Translations under genes and position numbers: made by a program
DNA from: Paracoccaceae bacterium
Lineage (GTDB): Bacteria; Pseudomonadota; Alphaproteobacteria; Rhodobacterales; Rhodobacteraceae
Length of the DNA: 6,491 bases
Direction: 5' to 3'
Assembly (NCBI GenBank): GCA_003545125.1
Contig: DQCI01000066.1
Span: 4,906-11,396 of the forward strand
Shown here: positions 1 through 5,124 of the stretch, piece by piece
Numbering within the stretch: position 1 is the stretch's first letter
Layout: each line of letters opens with the position of its first letter
Notes under the pieces: model-generated
Seen by the model: only the letters and a program-made list of their open reading frames with translations
Database searches by the model: none
Told to the model about the DNA's origin: nothing

Positions 1-197
1 CTGCTGACGGGGGCCGTGTGGTGCGATGAGTACGCGGTAGTCGCCGGTCGGTCGCGCCGCGACGAAGGTGCCGCGGGATGCGAAAGTGGCGTGACCGGGA
101 CGGAGCGCGGGCCTTGCGACGTCGCGTTGCAGACAACGGGACCTGCGACGTCGCGTTGCAGACGCTCGGGGGACAGGCCACGCGTCGTTCGGGCTGG
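1..197. other. Left-edge stretch without a recognised gene
   Basis: I find no convincing coding region here. The reading frames that cross it are extensions or shadows of neighbouring genes and resemble no family I know. In many proteobacteria the DUF177 gene is followed by rpmF (ribosomal protein L32) and plsX. No L32-like start or zinc-ribbon sequence is visible on the minus strand, so if that order holds here, rpmF lies beyond the left edge. The stretch contains a short inverted repeat (GTCGCG at 51-56, CGCGAC at 58-63) and the duplicated 20-bp element described separately. Confidence 0.5.
114..163 (+). repeat. Two direct copies of a 20-bp element, each able to form a hairpin
   Basis: The 20 bases TGCGACGTCGCGTTGCAGAC occur exactly at 115-134 and again at 144-163, a 29-bp offset. 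Each contains the 10-bp palindrome GCGACGTCGC. In a plus-strand transcript the second copy folds as an 8-bp stem (143-150 with 154-161, loop UCG) with one G-U wobble. The first copy folds the same way with an extra wobble at 114/132. In a minus-strand transcript those wobbles become C-A mismatches, so the fold favours plus-strand RNA. There is no T-run. The element lies 35 bp beyond the DUF177 stop codon. Its role is unknown; it could be a terminator or processing signal, or a tandem repeat with no function. Confidence 0.6.
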
Positions 198-758
198 TCA
201 GCTCCCGCCGTCGTCTTTGGTCAGCTTGTCGCGCAGCGAAGCGAGGCCGGCGAAGGGCCTGGCATCGTCGTCGCTCATCGGCGCCTGGCCGGGCTCGGTG
301 AAGACGGCCACGTCGAGATCGGCCCCCTCGGCGCGCGGCCAGGCCGGCAGCGCCAGCGCCAGCGCTTCGACCATCATGGCCTGCAGGTCGATCTCGGAGC
401 CCAGAGGTTCGGTGTCGACATCCTCGGGCAATTCCACCTCGTCGCCCTCGGGCGGCTGCCACTCGGCGACGAAGCTGCGCAAGACCGCCTCCTCGATTCG
501 CGTCACCACCGGGGCGAGGGTGACCACGCAGGGTTGCACGACCGTGGCGCCCAGGTTTCCCTCAAACCGCCAGTCGCGCCTGCCAAACGGCGCGAGCCGG
601 CCGTCGAGTCGCAGTTTGCGTACCTCCAGGAGGCCAAGATCGGTCGCGATACCGGCGCGGGCCGCGGGATCGGGCACGATCTCGACAATGCGGCCTTTCG
701 CGCGTGCGAGGTCCGCGACCCGGACCACATTTTCCCGCTTATTGCCGGGGGTTGTCAT
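198..758 (-). CDS. yceD: DUF177 (YceD family) protein
   Basis: 186 residues. Family knowledge: DUF177/YceD proteins are small cytoplasmic proteins usually encoded beside rpmF and linked to 23S rRNA and 50S subunit accumulation; the biochemical action is not settled. Seen here: an N-terminal part with the expected DLGLLEVRKLRLDG segment (about 40-53), the beta-strand core FEGNLGATVVQPCVVTLAPV (65-84) with the family's cysteine at 77, an acidic stretch, then IDLQAMMVEALALALPAWPR, which matches the family's conserved 'E-L-LALP' helix, and a C-terminal PFAGLASLRDKL. The C-terminal cysteines of the E. coli protein are absent, which I recall as normal for alphaproteobacteria. The frame is open for 57 codons upstream, but the ATG at 758 is preferred: it gives the usual family length, and homology-like sequence begins there. 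No strong Shine-Dalgarno sequence precedes it. It is divergent from the bamE-like gene. Confidence 0.85.
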   Translation of the reverse strand: MTTPGNKRENVVRVADLARAKGRIVEIVPDPAARAGIATDLGLLEVRKLRLDGRLAPFGRRDWRFEGNLGATVVQPCVVTLAPVVTRIEEAVLRSFVAEWQPPEGDEVELPEDVDTEPLGSEIDLQAMMVEALALALPAWPRAEGADLDVAVFTEPGQAPMSDDDARPFAGLASLRDKLTKDDGGS

Positions 759-776
759 GCTTCGGTGCTTTCGTTG

Positions 777-836
777 CTTGAATACATCCGCGTCCTCCGG
801 TAAGTCGAAAGGCAGGACACACCCGACATATTCAAG
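777..836. promoter_or_regulatory. Divergent promoter region with inward-facing CTTGAATA boxes
   Basis: The 88-bp gap between the two divergent starts carries CTTGAATA at 777-784 and its reverse complement TATTCAAG at 829-836. The plus-strand copy includes a -35-like TTGAAT at 778-783, followed 17 bp later by TAAGTC at 801-806. That would place a transcription start near 813, upstream of the bamE ribosome binding site. The minus-strand copy has no good -10 at the right distance. The inverted boxes could be overlapping promoters or a regulator site. This is inferred from pattern alone. Confidence 0.25.
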
Positions 837-846
837 GGGGGCTTGG

Positions 847-1311
847 ATGTCGAGACATGGACCGATGTTGCAGAGCATCGCGGCGGTTGCCGTGCTGTTG
901 GCTGTCGCGTCCTGTTCGCCGGTCTTCACCTATCATGGATTCGTACCGACCGAGGAGGATCTCGGAGAGATCGAGGTCGGGCTCGATACGCGCTCGAGCG
1001 TGGCTTCGATCATTGGAAAACCGGGGGCTTCCGGGCTTCTGGAGGAAAGCGGCTGGTACTACGTCCGCTCCGAGTTCGAGCACGCGCCGGTCCGCGGTCC
1101 GCAGGAGATCGACCGGCAGGTGGTCGCGATCAGCTTCGACGAGGCCAATATGGTCACCAACGTCGAACGGTTCGGTCTCGAGCGCGGGCAGGTCGTCGTG
1201 CTCTCGCGCCGCGTGACCGATTCGAACATCGAGGGCGTGAGCTTCCTTGGCCAGTTGTTCGGCAGCACCGCCTCGGCGGCGAACATCTCAAGGCTCTTCA
1301 CCACCCAGTAA
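847..1311 (+). CDS. bamE: BamE/SmpA/OmlA-like outer membrane lipoprotein
   Basis: 154 residues. Family knowledge: BamE is an accessory lipoprotein of the BAM complex that inserts beta-barrel proteins into the outer membrane, anchored on its periplasmic face. Seen here: a lipoprotein signal peptide with hydrophobic core IAAVAVLLAVAS and lipobox VASC, giving lipidated Cys23. Then comes the family-like segment FVPTEEDLGEIEVGLDTRSS (32-51) with VASIIGKPG, and a beta-rich part (WYYVRSEFEH, QVVAISFDEANMVTNVERFG), as in the SmpA/OmlA fold. The tail after about residue 110 (VVVLSRRVTDSNIEGVSFLG) is the form I recall from alphaproteobacteria. The ATG at 847 is chosen because AAGGGGGG at 834-841 lies just upstream and the signal peptide begins there; an in-frame ATG at 865 (Met7) is possible but has a poorer site. 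The long upstream extension of this frame is not coding. The gene is convergent with msrB. Confidence 0.85.
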   Translation: MSRHGPMLQSIAAVAVLLAVASCSPVFTYHGFVPTEEDLGEIEVGLDTRSSVASIIGKPGASGLLEESGWYYVRSEFEHAPVRGPQEIDRQVVAISFDEANMVTNVERFGLERGQVVVLSRRVTDSNIEGVSFLGQLFGSTASAANISRLFTTQ

Positions 1312-1316
1312 GCTCC

Positions 1317-1359
1317 GGCGGCCCGCGGGTATGACCGCGCGGGCACAGGCCGGGCCGCC
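1317..1359. terminator. Possible bidirectional terminator between convergent bamE and msrB
   Basis: GGCGGCCCG at 1317-1325 pairs perfectly with CGGGCCGCC at 1351-1359, a 9-bp GC stem. A competing inner stem is CCCGCG at 1322-1327 with CGCGGG at 1338-1343. The element fills the 52-bp gap between the two stop codons, where a shared terminator is expected. No T-run follows on either strand, so it is not a textbook intrinsic terminator. Confidence 0.4.
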
Positions 1360-1363
1360 TGGG

Positions 1364-1831
1364 TCAGCCGCCGGTGCCGCTGCCGTCGTAGGGGCCACCG
1401 TCGCTGCCGGTGCCGGTGCCGGTGCCGTTGCCGCTGGCTTCGCCGGGGCGGAACTCAATCGCCACCCCGTTGATGCAGTAGCGCAGGCCGGTCGGTAGCG
1501 GGCCATCGGGAAAGACGTGGCCGAGATGGGCGCCGCAATCGGTGCAATGCACTTCGGTCCGCTGCATGCCGAGGCTCGTGTCCTGGCTTTCGCCCACCGG
1601 CGCGGCGGCGGAGCCCACCTTGTTGAAGCTCGGCCAGCCGCAATGCGCGTCGAACTTGTCGGCCTGGTCGAACAGCACCGCCCCGCAGCAGATGCAGTGA
1701 TAGCTTCCCGGCGCACTCGGGAAGTCATCGTTGGTGAAGGGGCGTTCGGTGGCGTGTTTGCGCGTGACCTCGTAGGCGAGCGGGCTCAGCAGGTCGCGCC
1801 ATTCGGCATCGGTCTTGACGATCTTGGGCAT
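1364..1831 (-). CDS. msrB: Peptide-methionine (R)-S-oxide reductase MsrB
   Basis: 155 residues. It reduces the R epimer of methionine sulfoxide in proteins, usually with thioredoxin as electron donor. Seen here: the two zinc-binding CxxC pairs Cys46/Cys49 and Cys96/Cys99, the GWPSF motif after Cys64, the [10 protein letters not shown] motif (102-111) and the catalytic RYCIN motif with Cys119. Cys64 sits 55 residues before Cys119 and occupies the position of the resolving cysteine in the Neisseria PilB MsrB domain, so the two-cysteine mechanism is likely. No signal peptide is visible, so it should be cytoplasmic. The start at 1831 has GGAG at 1839-1842, seven bases away. The normal fold ends near EFRPGE (126-131); the remaining residues form a Gly/Thr/Ser-rich tail built partly on a hexanucleotide repeat, which is not part of the usual enzyme. 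It is divergent from olsB. Confidence 0.95.
   Translation of the reverse strand: MPKIVKTDAEWRDLLSPLAYEVTRKHATERPFTNDDFPSAPGSYHCICCGAVLFDQADKFDAHCGWPSFNKVGSAAAPVGESQDTSLGMQRTEVHCTDCGAHLGHVFPDGPLPTGLRYCINGVAIEFRPGEASGNGTGTGTGSDGGPYDGSGTGG
1405..1434 (-). repeat. Hexanucleotide repeat inside the 3' end of msrB
   Basis: On the plus strand TGCCGG is repeated three times (1405-1422), followed by TGCCGT and TGCCGC, giving five six-base units. On the coding strand this encodes the Gly-Thr repeat GTGTGTG at the MsrB C terminus. Because the unit is six bases, gain or loss of copies would change tail length without a frameshift. Confidence 0.8.
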
Positions 1832-1842
1832 CGGGAGGCTCC

Positions 1843-1857
1843 GTCATCTGGGGTCAT
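1843..1857 (+). promoter_or_regulatory. GTCAT direct repeat upstream of olsB (weak operator candidate)
   Basis: GTCAT occurs at 1843-1847 and again at 1853-1857, a 10-bp offset, in the 100-bp gap between msrB and olsB. GTCA-type half-sites resemble those of a PhoB box, and ornithine lipid synthesis is induced by phosphate limitation in several alphaproteobacteria. However, a true Pho box repeats at 11 bp and has an AT-rich spacer, which is not seen here. The first copy also overlaps the msrB leader. I recognise no clear -10 for olsB. Confidence 0.15.
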
Positions 1858-1931
1858 GTGTTGCGGATCGGGCGGAATGTACCGAAGTTAGGGAGACCCG
1901 ATGCGGTTCGGCAAGGGGCGGGGAGGCCGCG

Positions 1932-2693
1932 ATGGCTCAAAAGGCGTTGAACGAGGCGGTATTGATCGAAACCGGACGCTATCGGGTGCGGCTGGCCGAA
2001 ACCCGGTCCGATCTCGCCCGGGCCCAGGCGCTGCGGGCGCGGCTGTTTCGCGGGCCTGCGGGGGCTGAGGACGGCGACGGCTTCGACCCGCGCTGCCGCC
2101 ACGTGCTGGTCGAGGCGCGCGCCAGCGGGGCGCTTGTCTGCACCTATCGGTTGCTCGATCTTTGCGATGGGAGCCGGATCAACGAGAGCTACGCGGCCCA
2201 GTTCTACGAATTGGCGCCGCTTGGCGACTTCGGGGGGCCAATGGTCGAGATGGGCCGGTTCTGCATCGCCCCCGAGGCGGGTGACGGCGATGTGCTGCGG
2301 CTCGCCTGGGCGGCGATGACCCGGATCGTCGAGGCGGACGGGATCGAGATGCTGTTCGGCTGTTCTTCGTTTCACGGCACCGACGAGACGGAGTTCCTCG
2401 ACGCTTTCGCGCTGCTCAAGGCGCGGTATATCGCACCGCGAAAATGGCGCCCCCGGGTGAAAGCGCCGGATGTGTTTCGGTTTGCCCGGGCGCTGCGCCG
2501 CACGCCGGACCCCAAAAAGGCGCAGAAGATGATGCCGCCCCTGCTCAGGGCCTACCTGATGATGGGGGGCTGGGTCTCGGACCACGCGGTGCGCGACCGT
2601 GACCTCGGAACGATGCACGTTTTCACAGGGCTGGAGGTGGGCCGGGTGCCGGCGAACCGGCGCCGCGCGCTGATCGGGATGGCCGGAGCGTGA
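1932..2693 (+). CDS. olsB: L-ornithine N-alpha-acyltransferase OlsB
   Basis: 253 residues. OlsB transfers a 3-hydroxyacyl group from acyl-ACP to the alpha-amino group of ornithine, making lyso-ornithine lipid, the first step of phosphorus-free ornithine lipid synthesis; OlsA then adds the second acyl chain. Seen here: the N-terminal YRVRLAETRSDLARAQALRARLF helix region, the HVLVEARASGALVCTYRLL strand pair (57-75), the family's EMGRFCIAPE motif (106-115), IEMLFGCSSFHG, and a basic C-terminal part ending in a PPLLRAYLMMGGW segment typical of the family. The GNAT-like fold is expected to sit at the inner face of the cytoplasmic membrane. The ATG at 1932 follows GGGAGG at 1921-1926, five bases away. 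The open frame extends upstream to 1815 but overlaps msrB. olsA is not the next gene, unlike the olsBA pairs known elsewhere. The family call is firm; the substrate is inferred. Confidence 0.88.
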   Translation: MAQKALNEAVLIETGRYRVRLAETRSDLARAQALRARLFRGPAGAEDGDGFDPRCRHVLVEARASGALVCTYRLLDLCDGSRINESYAAQFYELAPLGDFGGPMVEMGRFCIAPEAGDGDVLRLAWAAMTRIVEADGIEMLFGCSSFHGTDETEFLDAFALLKARYIAPRKWRPRVKAPDVFRFARALRRTPDPKKAQKMMPPLLRAYLMMGGWVSDHAVRDRDLGTMHVFTGLEVGRVPANRRRALIGMAGA

Positions 2694-2694
2694 G

Positions 2695-2780
2695 GGGGGC
2701 GTGAGGGAAAGCCTTTGAAAAGGCTTTGAGACGCGATTTCGAAATCGCGTGGGAAGCGGTTTGCAAACCGCTTGGCCCCC
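2695..2780. repeat. Three perfect 20-bp palindromes at 23-bp period, with a closing GC stem
   Basis: Palindromes lie at 2708-2727 (AAAGCCTTTGAAAAGGCTTT), 2731-2750 (ACGCGATTTCGAAATCGCGT) and 2754-2773 (AAGCGGTTTGCAAACCGCTT). The spacers are GAG and GGG, so starts are exactly 23 bp apart. All three share a core of TTT, two bases, AAA, while the outer six bases differ and yet pair perfectly within each unit. GGGGGC at 2695-2700 can pair with GCCCCC at 2775-2780, enclosing the three hairpins in a cloverleaf-like structure. The block fills the space from two bases after the olsB stop to one base before the -35 of the next gene. No T-run follows, so simple intrinsic termination is not the obvious role. 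A REP/BIME-like dispersed element is an alternative. Confidence 0.85.
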
Positions 2781-2781
2781 G

Positions 2782-2817
2782 TTGACGCCGCGCGCTGCCA
2801 TCGCTACCTCGCGCTCA
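2782..2817 (+). promoter_or_regulatory. Probable promoter of the uup-like gene, giving a leaderless mRNA
   Basis: TTGACG at 2782-2787 is a strong -35 match, with 17 bp before a weak -10, TACCTC, at 2805-2810. Initiation six to seven bases later falls at 2816-2817, on or next to the ATG. This agrees with the lack of any Shine-Dalgarno sequence in the GC-rich bases before the ATG. The -10 is poor against TATAAT, which is common in GC-rich alphaproteobacteria. Confidence 0.4.
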
Positions 2818-4646
2818 TGGCTCGCGCACCGCTCCTCCAGCTTTCCGACATTTCGCTCACCTTTGGCGGCGACCCGGTGTTTTCCGGGCTCGAGCTCGTC
2901 GTTCAGCAGGGCGACCGGGTGGCGCTGGTGGGGCGCAACGGGTCGGGCAAATCGACGCTGATGAAGGTCATGGCGGGGCTTGTCGAGCCGGACCAGGGCG
3001 CCCGGGTCATGCCGCAGGGCACGCGCGCGGGCTATATGGAGCAGCACCCGGACCTCGACGGCTTCGCGACGCTTGGCGATTTCGCCGTCTCGGGGCTCGA
3101 CAGCCACGAAGGTTACCGGGTCGAGCGGGTGGCCGAGGGGCTGAAGTTCGACCCCGCGACCCTGTGCGACCGGGCTTCGGGCGGTGAACGGCGGCGCGCG
3201 GCGCTGGCCAAGCTGATCGCCGAGGCGCCGGACCTCATGCTGCTCGACGAGCCGACCAACCATCTCGACATCGAGGCGATCCGCTGGCTCGAGAACGAGC
3301 TTTCGACCACACGCACCGCTTTTGTGCTCATCAGCCATGACCGCGCCTTCCTGCGCGCGCTGACCAAGGCGACGCTCTGGATCGACCGCGGCCAGGTCCG
3401 CCGCCAGGAGCGTGGCTTCGAGGCGTTCGAGGCCTGGCGCGACAAGACCTGGGACGAAGAAGACACCGCCCGCCACAAGCTCGACCGCAAGATCAAGGCC
3501 GAGGCCCGCTGGGCGGTCGAGGGGATCTCGGCGCGGCGCAAGCGCAACATGGGGCGGGTGCGTGCACTCCAGGAGCTCAGGGCAGACCGCGCGGGCCAGA
3601 TAAGGCGCCAGGGCGCGGCGGCAATGGCGCTGGACGCCGGGCCGAAATCCGGCAAGCTGGTGATCGAGGCGCGCGGCATTTCCAAGACCTATGGCGACAG
3701 GACGATCCTCGGGGAGTTCTCGGTGCGGATCGCGCGCGGCGACCGGGTGGCGCTGGTCGGGCCCAACGGCGCGGGCAAGACCACGCTTCTGAAGATGCTC
3801 ATCGGTGAACTGGCGCCCGATACCGGCTCGGTGAAGTTGGGCACCGGCCTTGAAGTGGCGGTGTTCGACCAGAACCGGAGCGCGCTCGATCCGGAGGTTT
3901 CGCTCTGGGATGCGTTGGCGGGGGACAAGGAGATGGGCGTTTCGGGCAAGGCCGACCAGGTGATGGTGCGTGGGGTCCCGAAACATGTGGTCGGCTATCT
4001 CAAGGAGTTTCTGTTCGACGAGGCCCAGGCCCGCGCGCCCGTCCGTTCGCTGTCGGGTGGTGAGAAGGCGCGGCTGATCCTGGCGAAGATCATGGCGAAA
4101 CCCTCGAACCTCCTGGTGCTTGATGAGCCGACCAACGATCTCGACGTGGAAACCCTCGATCTCCTGCAGGACCTTCTCGGCGATTACGACGGCACCGTGC
4201 TTCTCGTCAGTCACGATCGTGACTTCCTCGACCGGGTCGCCGCGACCACCATCGCGATGGAGGGCGATGGCAAGGCCACGCTCTATGCCGGGGGCTGGAG
4301 CGACTACCTGGCGCAGAAGGGCGCCAGCGCCACCCCGACCGACACGCCGAAACCGAAACCCGCCGCCGCCCGGCCGGTCGCCCCGAAGCCCGATAAGGGC
4401 GCCGCACCGGGCCCAACCGGCGGGCTCAGCTTCACCGAGAAACACCGGCTGGAGGCTTTGCCCGGCGAGATCGACCGGCTCACCGCCGAGATCTCCAAGC
4501 TCGAGGGCTTTCTCGCCGACCCGGATTTGTTCACCCGGGAACCGGTGAAGTTCAAGAAGGCCTCGGAGGGCCTCGTCGAACGCCAGCAATCCCTCGCGGC
4601 GGCGGAAGAGGACTGGCTCGACCTCATGGAGCGCGACGAGGCGTAG
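2817..4646 (+). CDS. uup: Uup-type ABC-F ATPase
   Basis: 609 residues, no membrane segments. ABC-F proteins are soluble twin-ATPase proteins that act on ribosomes; Uup also binds DNA, influences transposon excision and replication-fork processing, and aids ribosome function. Seen here: domain 1 with Walker A GRNGSGKST (39-47, Lys45), signature SGGER (121-125), Walker B ending in Asp144-Glu145 and a SHDRAF switch. Next is a basic linker with ARRKRNMGRVR (239-249), the Uup-type interdomain motif. Domain 2 has Walker A GPNGAGKTT (315-323, Lys321), signature SGGEK (413-417), Asp436-Glu437 and SHDRDF. A Pro/Lys/Ala-rich linker (about 503-536) leads to a charged coiled-coil-like C-terminal domain (537-609), as in Uup. 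Both ATP sites look intact. Only 76 residues separate Lys45 from the signature, fewer than I recall in E. coli Uup, so the helical insert is short. A TTG start at 2772 would add 15 residues but begins inside the third palindrome; the ATG at 2817 fits the family's N terminus. Confidence 0.93.
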   Translation: MARAPLLQLSDISLTFGGDPVFSGLELVVQQGDRVALVGRNGSGKSTLMKVMAGLVEPDQGARVMPQGTRAGYMEQHPDLDGFATLGDFAVSGLDSHEGYRVERVAEGLKFDPATLCDRASGGERRRAALAKLIAEAPDLMLLDEPTNHLDIEAIRWLENELSTTRTAFVLISHDRAFLRALTKATLWIDRGQVRRQERGFEAFEAWRDKTWDEEDTARHKLDRKIKAEARWAVEGISARRKRNMGRVRALQELRADRAGQIRRQGAAAMALDAGPKSGKLVIEARGISKTYGDRTILGEFSVRIARGDRVALVGPNGAGKTTLLKMLIGELAPDTGSVKLGTGLEVAVFDQNRSALDPEVSLWDALAGDKEMGVSGKADQVMVRGVPKHVVGYLKEFLFDEAQARAPVRSLSGGEKARLILAKIMAKPSNLLVLDEPTNDLDVETLDLLQDLLGDYDGTVLLVSHDRDFLDRVAATTIAMEGDGKATLYAGGWSDYLAQKGASATPTDTPKPKPAAARPVAPKPDKGAAPGPTGGLSFTEKHRLEALPGEIDRLTAEISKLEGFLADPDLFTREPVKFKKASEGLVERQQSLAAAEEDWLDLMERDEA

Positions 4647-4653
4647 GGGGGCG

Positions 4654-4785
4654 CAGATGGCGGCGCGCCTGCACCGTGCCGAAGGCGCGCCTGCGTCGTG
4701 CCGAGGGCCCGGGTGCGTCGTGCCGAGGGCCCGGGTGCGTCGTGCCGAAGGCCCGGGTGCGTCGTGCCGAAAGCCCGCCGCCGAC
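4654..4785. repeat. GC-rich 22-bp tandem repeat (about four full units plus degenerate ends)
   Basis: Units of exactly 22 bp start at 4676, 4698, 4720 and 4742. Units 2 and 3 are identical; unit 4 differs from them by one base (GAAGG for GAGGG); unit 1 differs mainly in the middle (GGCGCGCCT for GGCCCGGGT). Each starts GTGCCGA and ends TGCGTC. A fifth unit begins at 4764 and decays after GTGCCGAAAGCCCG, and the 22 bp before 4676 resemble the 3' half of unit 1. GGGCCC and CCCGGG palindromes in each unit allow neighbouring units to pair. The period is not a multiple of three and no frame gives a plausible protein, so it is a non-coding minisatellite. Confidence 0.85.
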
Positions 4786-4841
4786 GCGGCACCCCGCCGG
4801 AGTGGCTCACCAGGGTGATCGGGCGGGCGAAAGCGCGCGGT

Positions 4842-4864
4842 GAGGCAAGCCTCTGTTTTTCTTT
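4842..4864 (+). terminator. Weak intrinsic terminator candidate downstream of uup
   Basis: GAGGC at 4842-4846 pairs with GCCTC at 4849-4853 and is followed by a T-rich run at 4854-4864 (TGTTTTTCTTT). The stem is only five base pairs with a two-base loop, or four with a four-base loop, so the structure is weak. It is nevertheless one of the few T-rich runs in the window. It is about 195 bp beyond the uup stop and points in the right direction. Confidence 0.3.
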
Positions 4865-5075
4865 GCGGTATCGCCAATACAGGACCTCGCGTGGGAGCGG
4901 TTGGACCGAAGAGACCAAGCGCGCGTCGCATTCCTTTTGGTCCAGATCTTCAGATCGGACGGACCCACCGGGTTGATCGCCGGGAAATACTTTTTCGCCG
5001 TGCCGGGTTCATGAGCCAGATCAAGTCGCGCTGCGCTGCAGCGTGCTATCGAGCGGGCGCGCGCGAAAACTGTAT

Positions 5076-5102
5076 CGCGGCGAGCCGACTTCGACCGCCG
5101 CG
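5076..5102 (+). promoter_or_regulatory. Leader hairpin upstream of the OFA transporter ribosome binding site
   Basis: CGCGGCG at 5076-5082 pairs perfectly with CGCCGCG at 5096-5102, with a 13-base loop. It ends 11 bases before the AAGGAG ribosome binding site at 5114-5119. In the mRNA leader it could stabilise the 5' end or affect initiation. In such GC-rich DNA a seven-base stem can arise by chance. Confidence 0.25.
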
Positions 5103-5124
5103 GACCTCGGGAGAAGGAGACCCC

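Larger units (their letters stand above)
4647..5124. other. 478-bp gap between uup and the OFA transporter gene
   Basis: I find no gene here. Frames that cross it give Arg- and Pro-rich sequences without family resemblance. The left third is a GC-rich 22-bp tandem array (4654-4785). The middle has a small hairpin with a T-rich run (4842-4864) and a nested inverted repeat: GGTCC at 4939-4943 with GGACC at 4961-4965 around GATCT (4945-4949) and AGATC (4952-4956). The right part should be the promoter and leader of the transporter gene and holds the 10-bp palindrome CGCTGCAGCG (5034-5043), but I see no convincing -35/-10 pair. Confidence 0.6.

Noticed and set aside
16..846. Upstream extension of the bamE frame and the overlapping 78-803 plus-strand frame
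   Set aside because: Both run antisense across the DUF177 gene, lack family resemblance, and the lipoprotein signal peptide with its ribosome binding site marks the true bamE start at 847.
2708..2773. Palindromes considered as a CRISPR array
   Set aside because: The units are different palindromes separated by only three bases; there are no spacers of 25-40 bp and no cas genes.
4654..4785. 22-bp repeats considered as CRISPR, replication iterons or a coding repeat
   Set aside because: There are no spacers, no AT-rich unwinding region and no replication initiator gene nearby, and the period of 22 does not preserve a reading frame.
1854..4931. 1025-codon open frame on the minus strand antisense to olsB and uup
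   Set aside because: It lies opposite two clear genes, has an Arg/His/Pro/Leu-rich composition and no recognisable domain. Long antisense frames are expected in GC-rich DNA with few stop codons.
4939..4965. Nested inverted repeat GGTCC/GGACC with GATCT/AGATC as a regulator operator
   Set aside because: The arms are only five bases each, the nesting is uneven and no regulator gene is in the window, so I only mention it in the gap description.
4840..5124. 95-codon N-terminal extension of the transporter frame
   Set aside because: The residues are basic and low in hydrophobicity with no similarity to OFA proteins. The AAGGAG site and MFS N terminus define the start at 5125.
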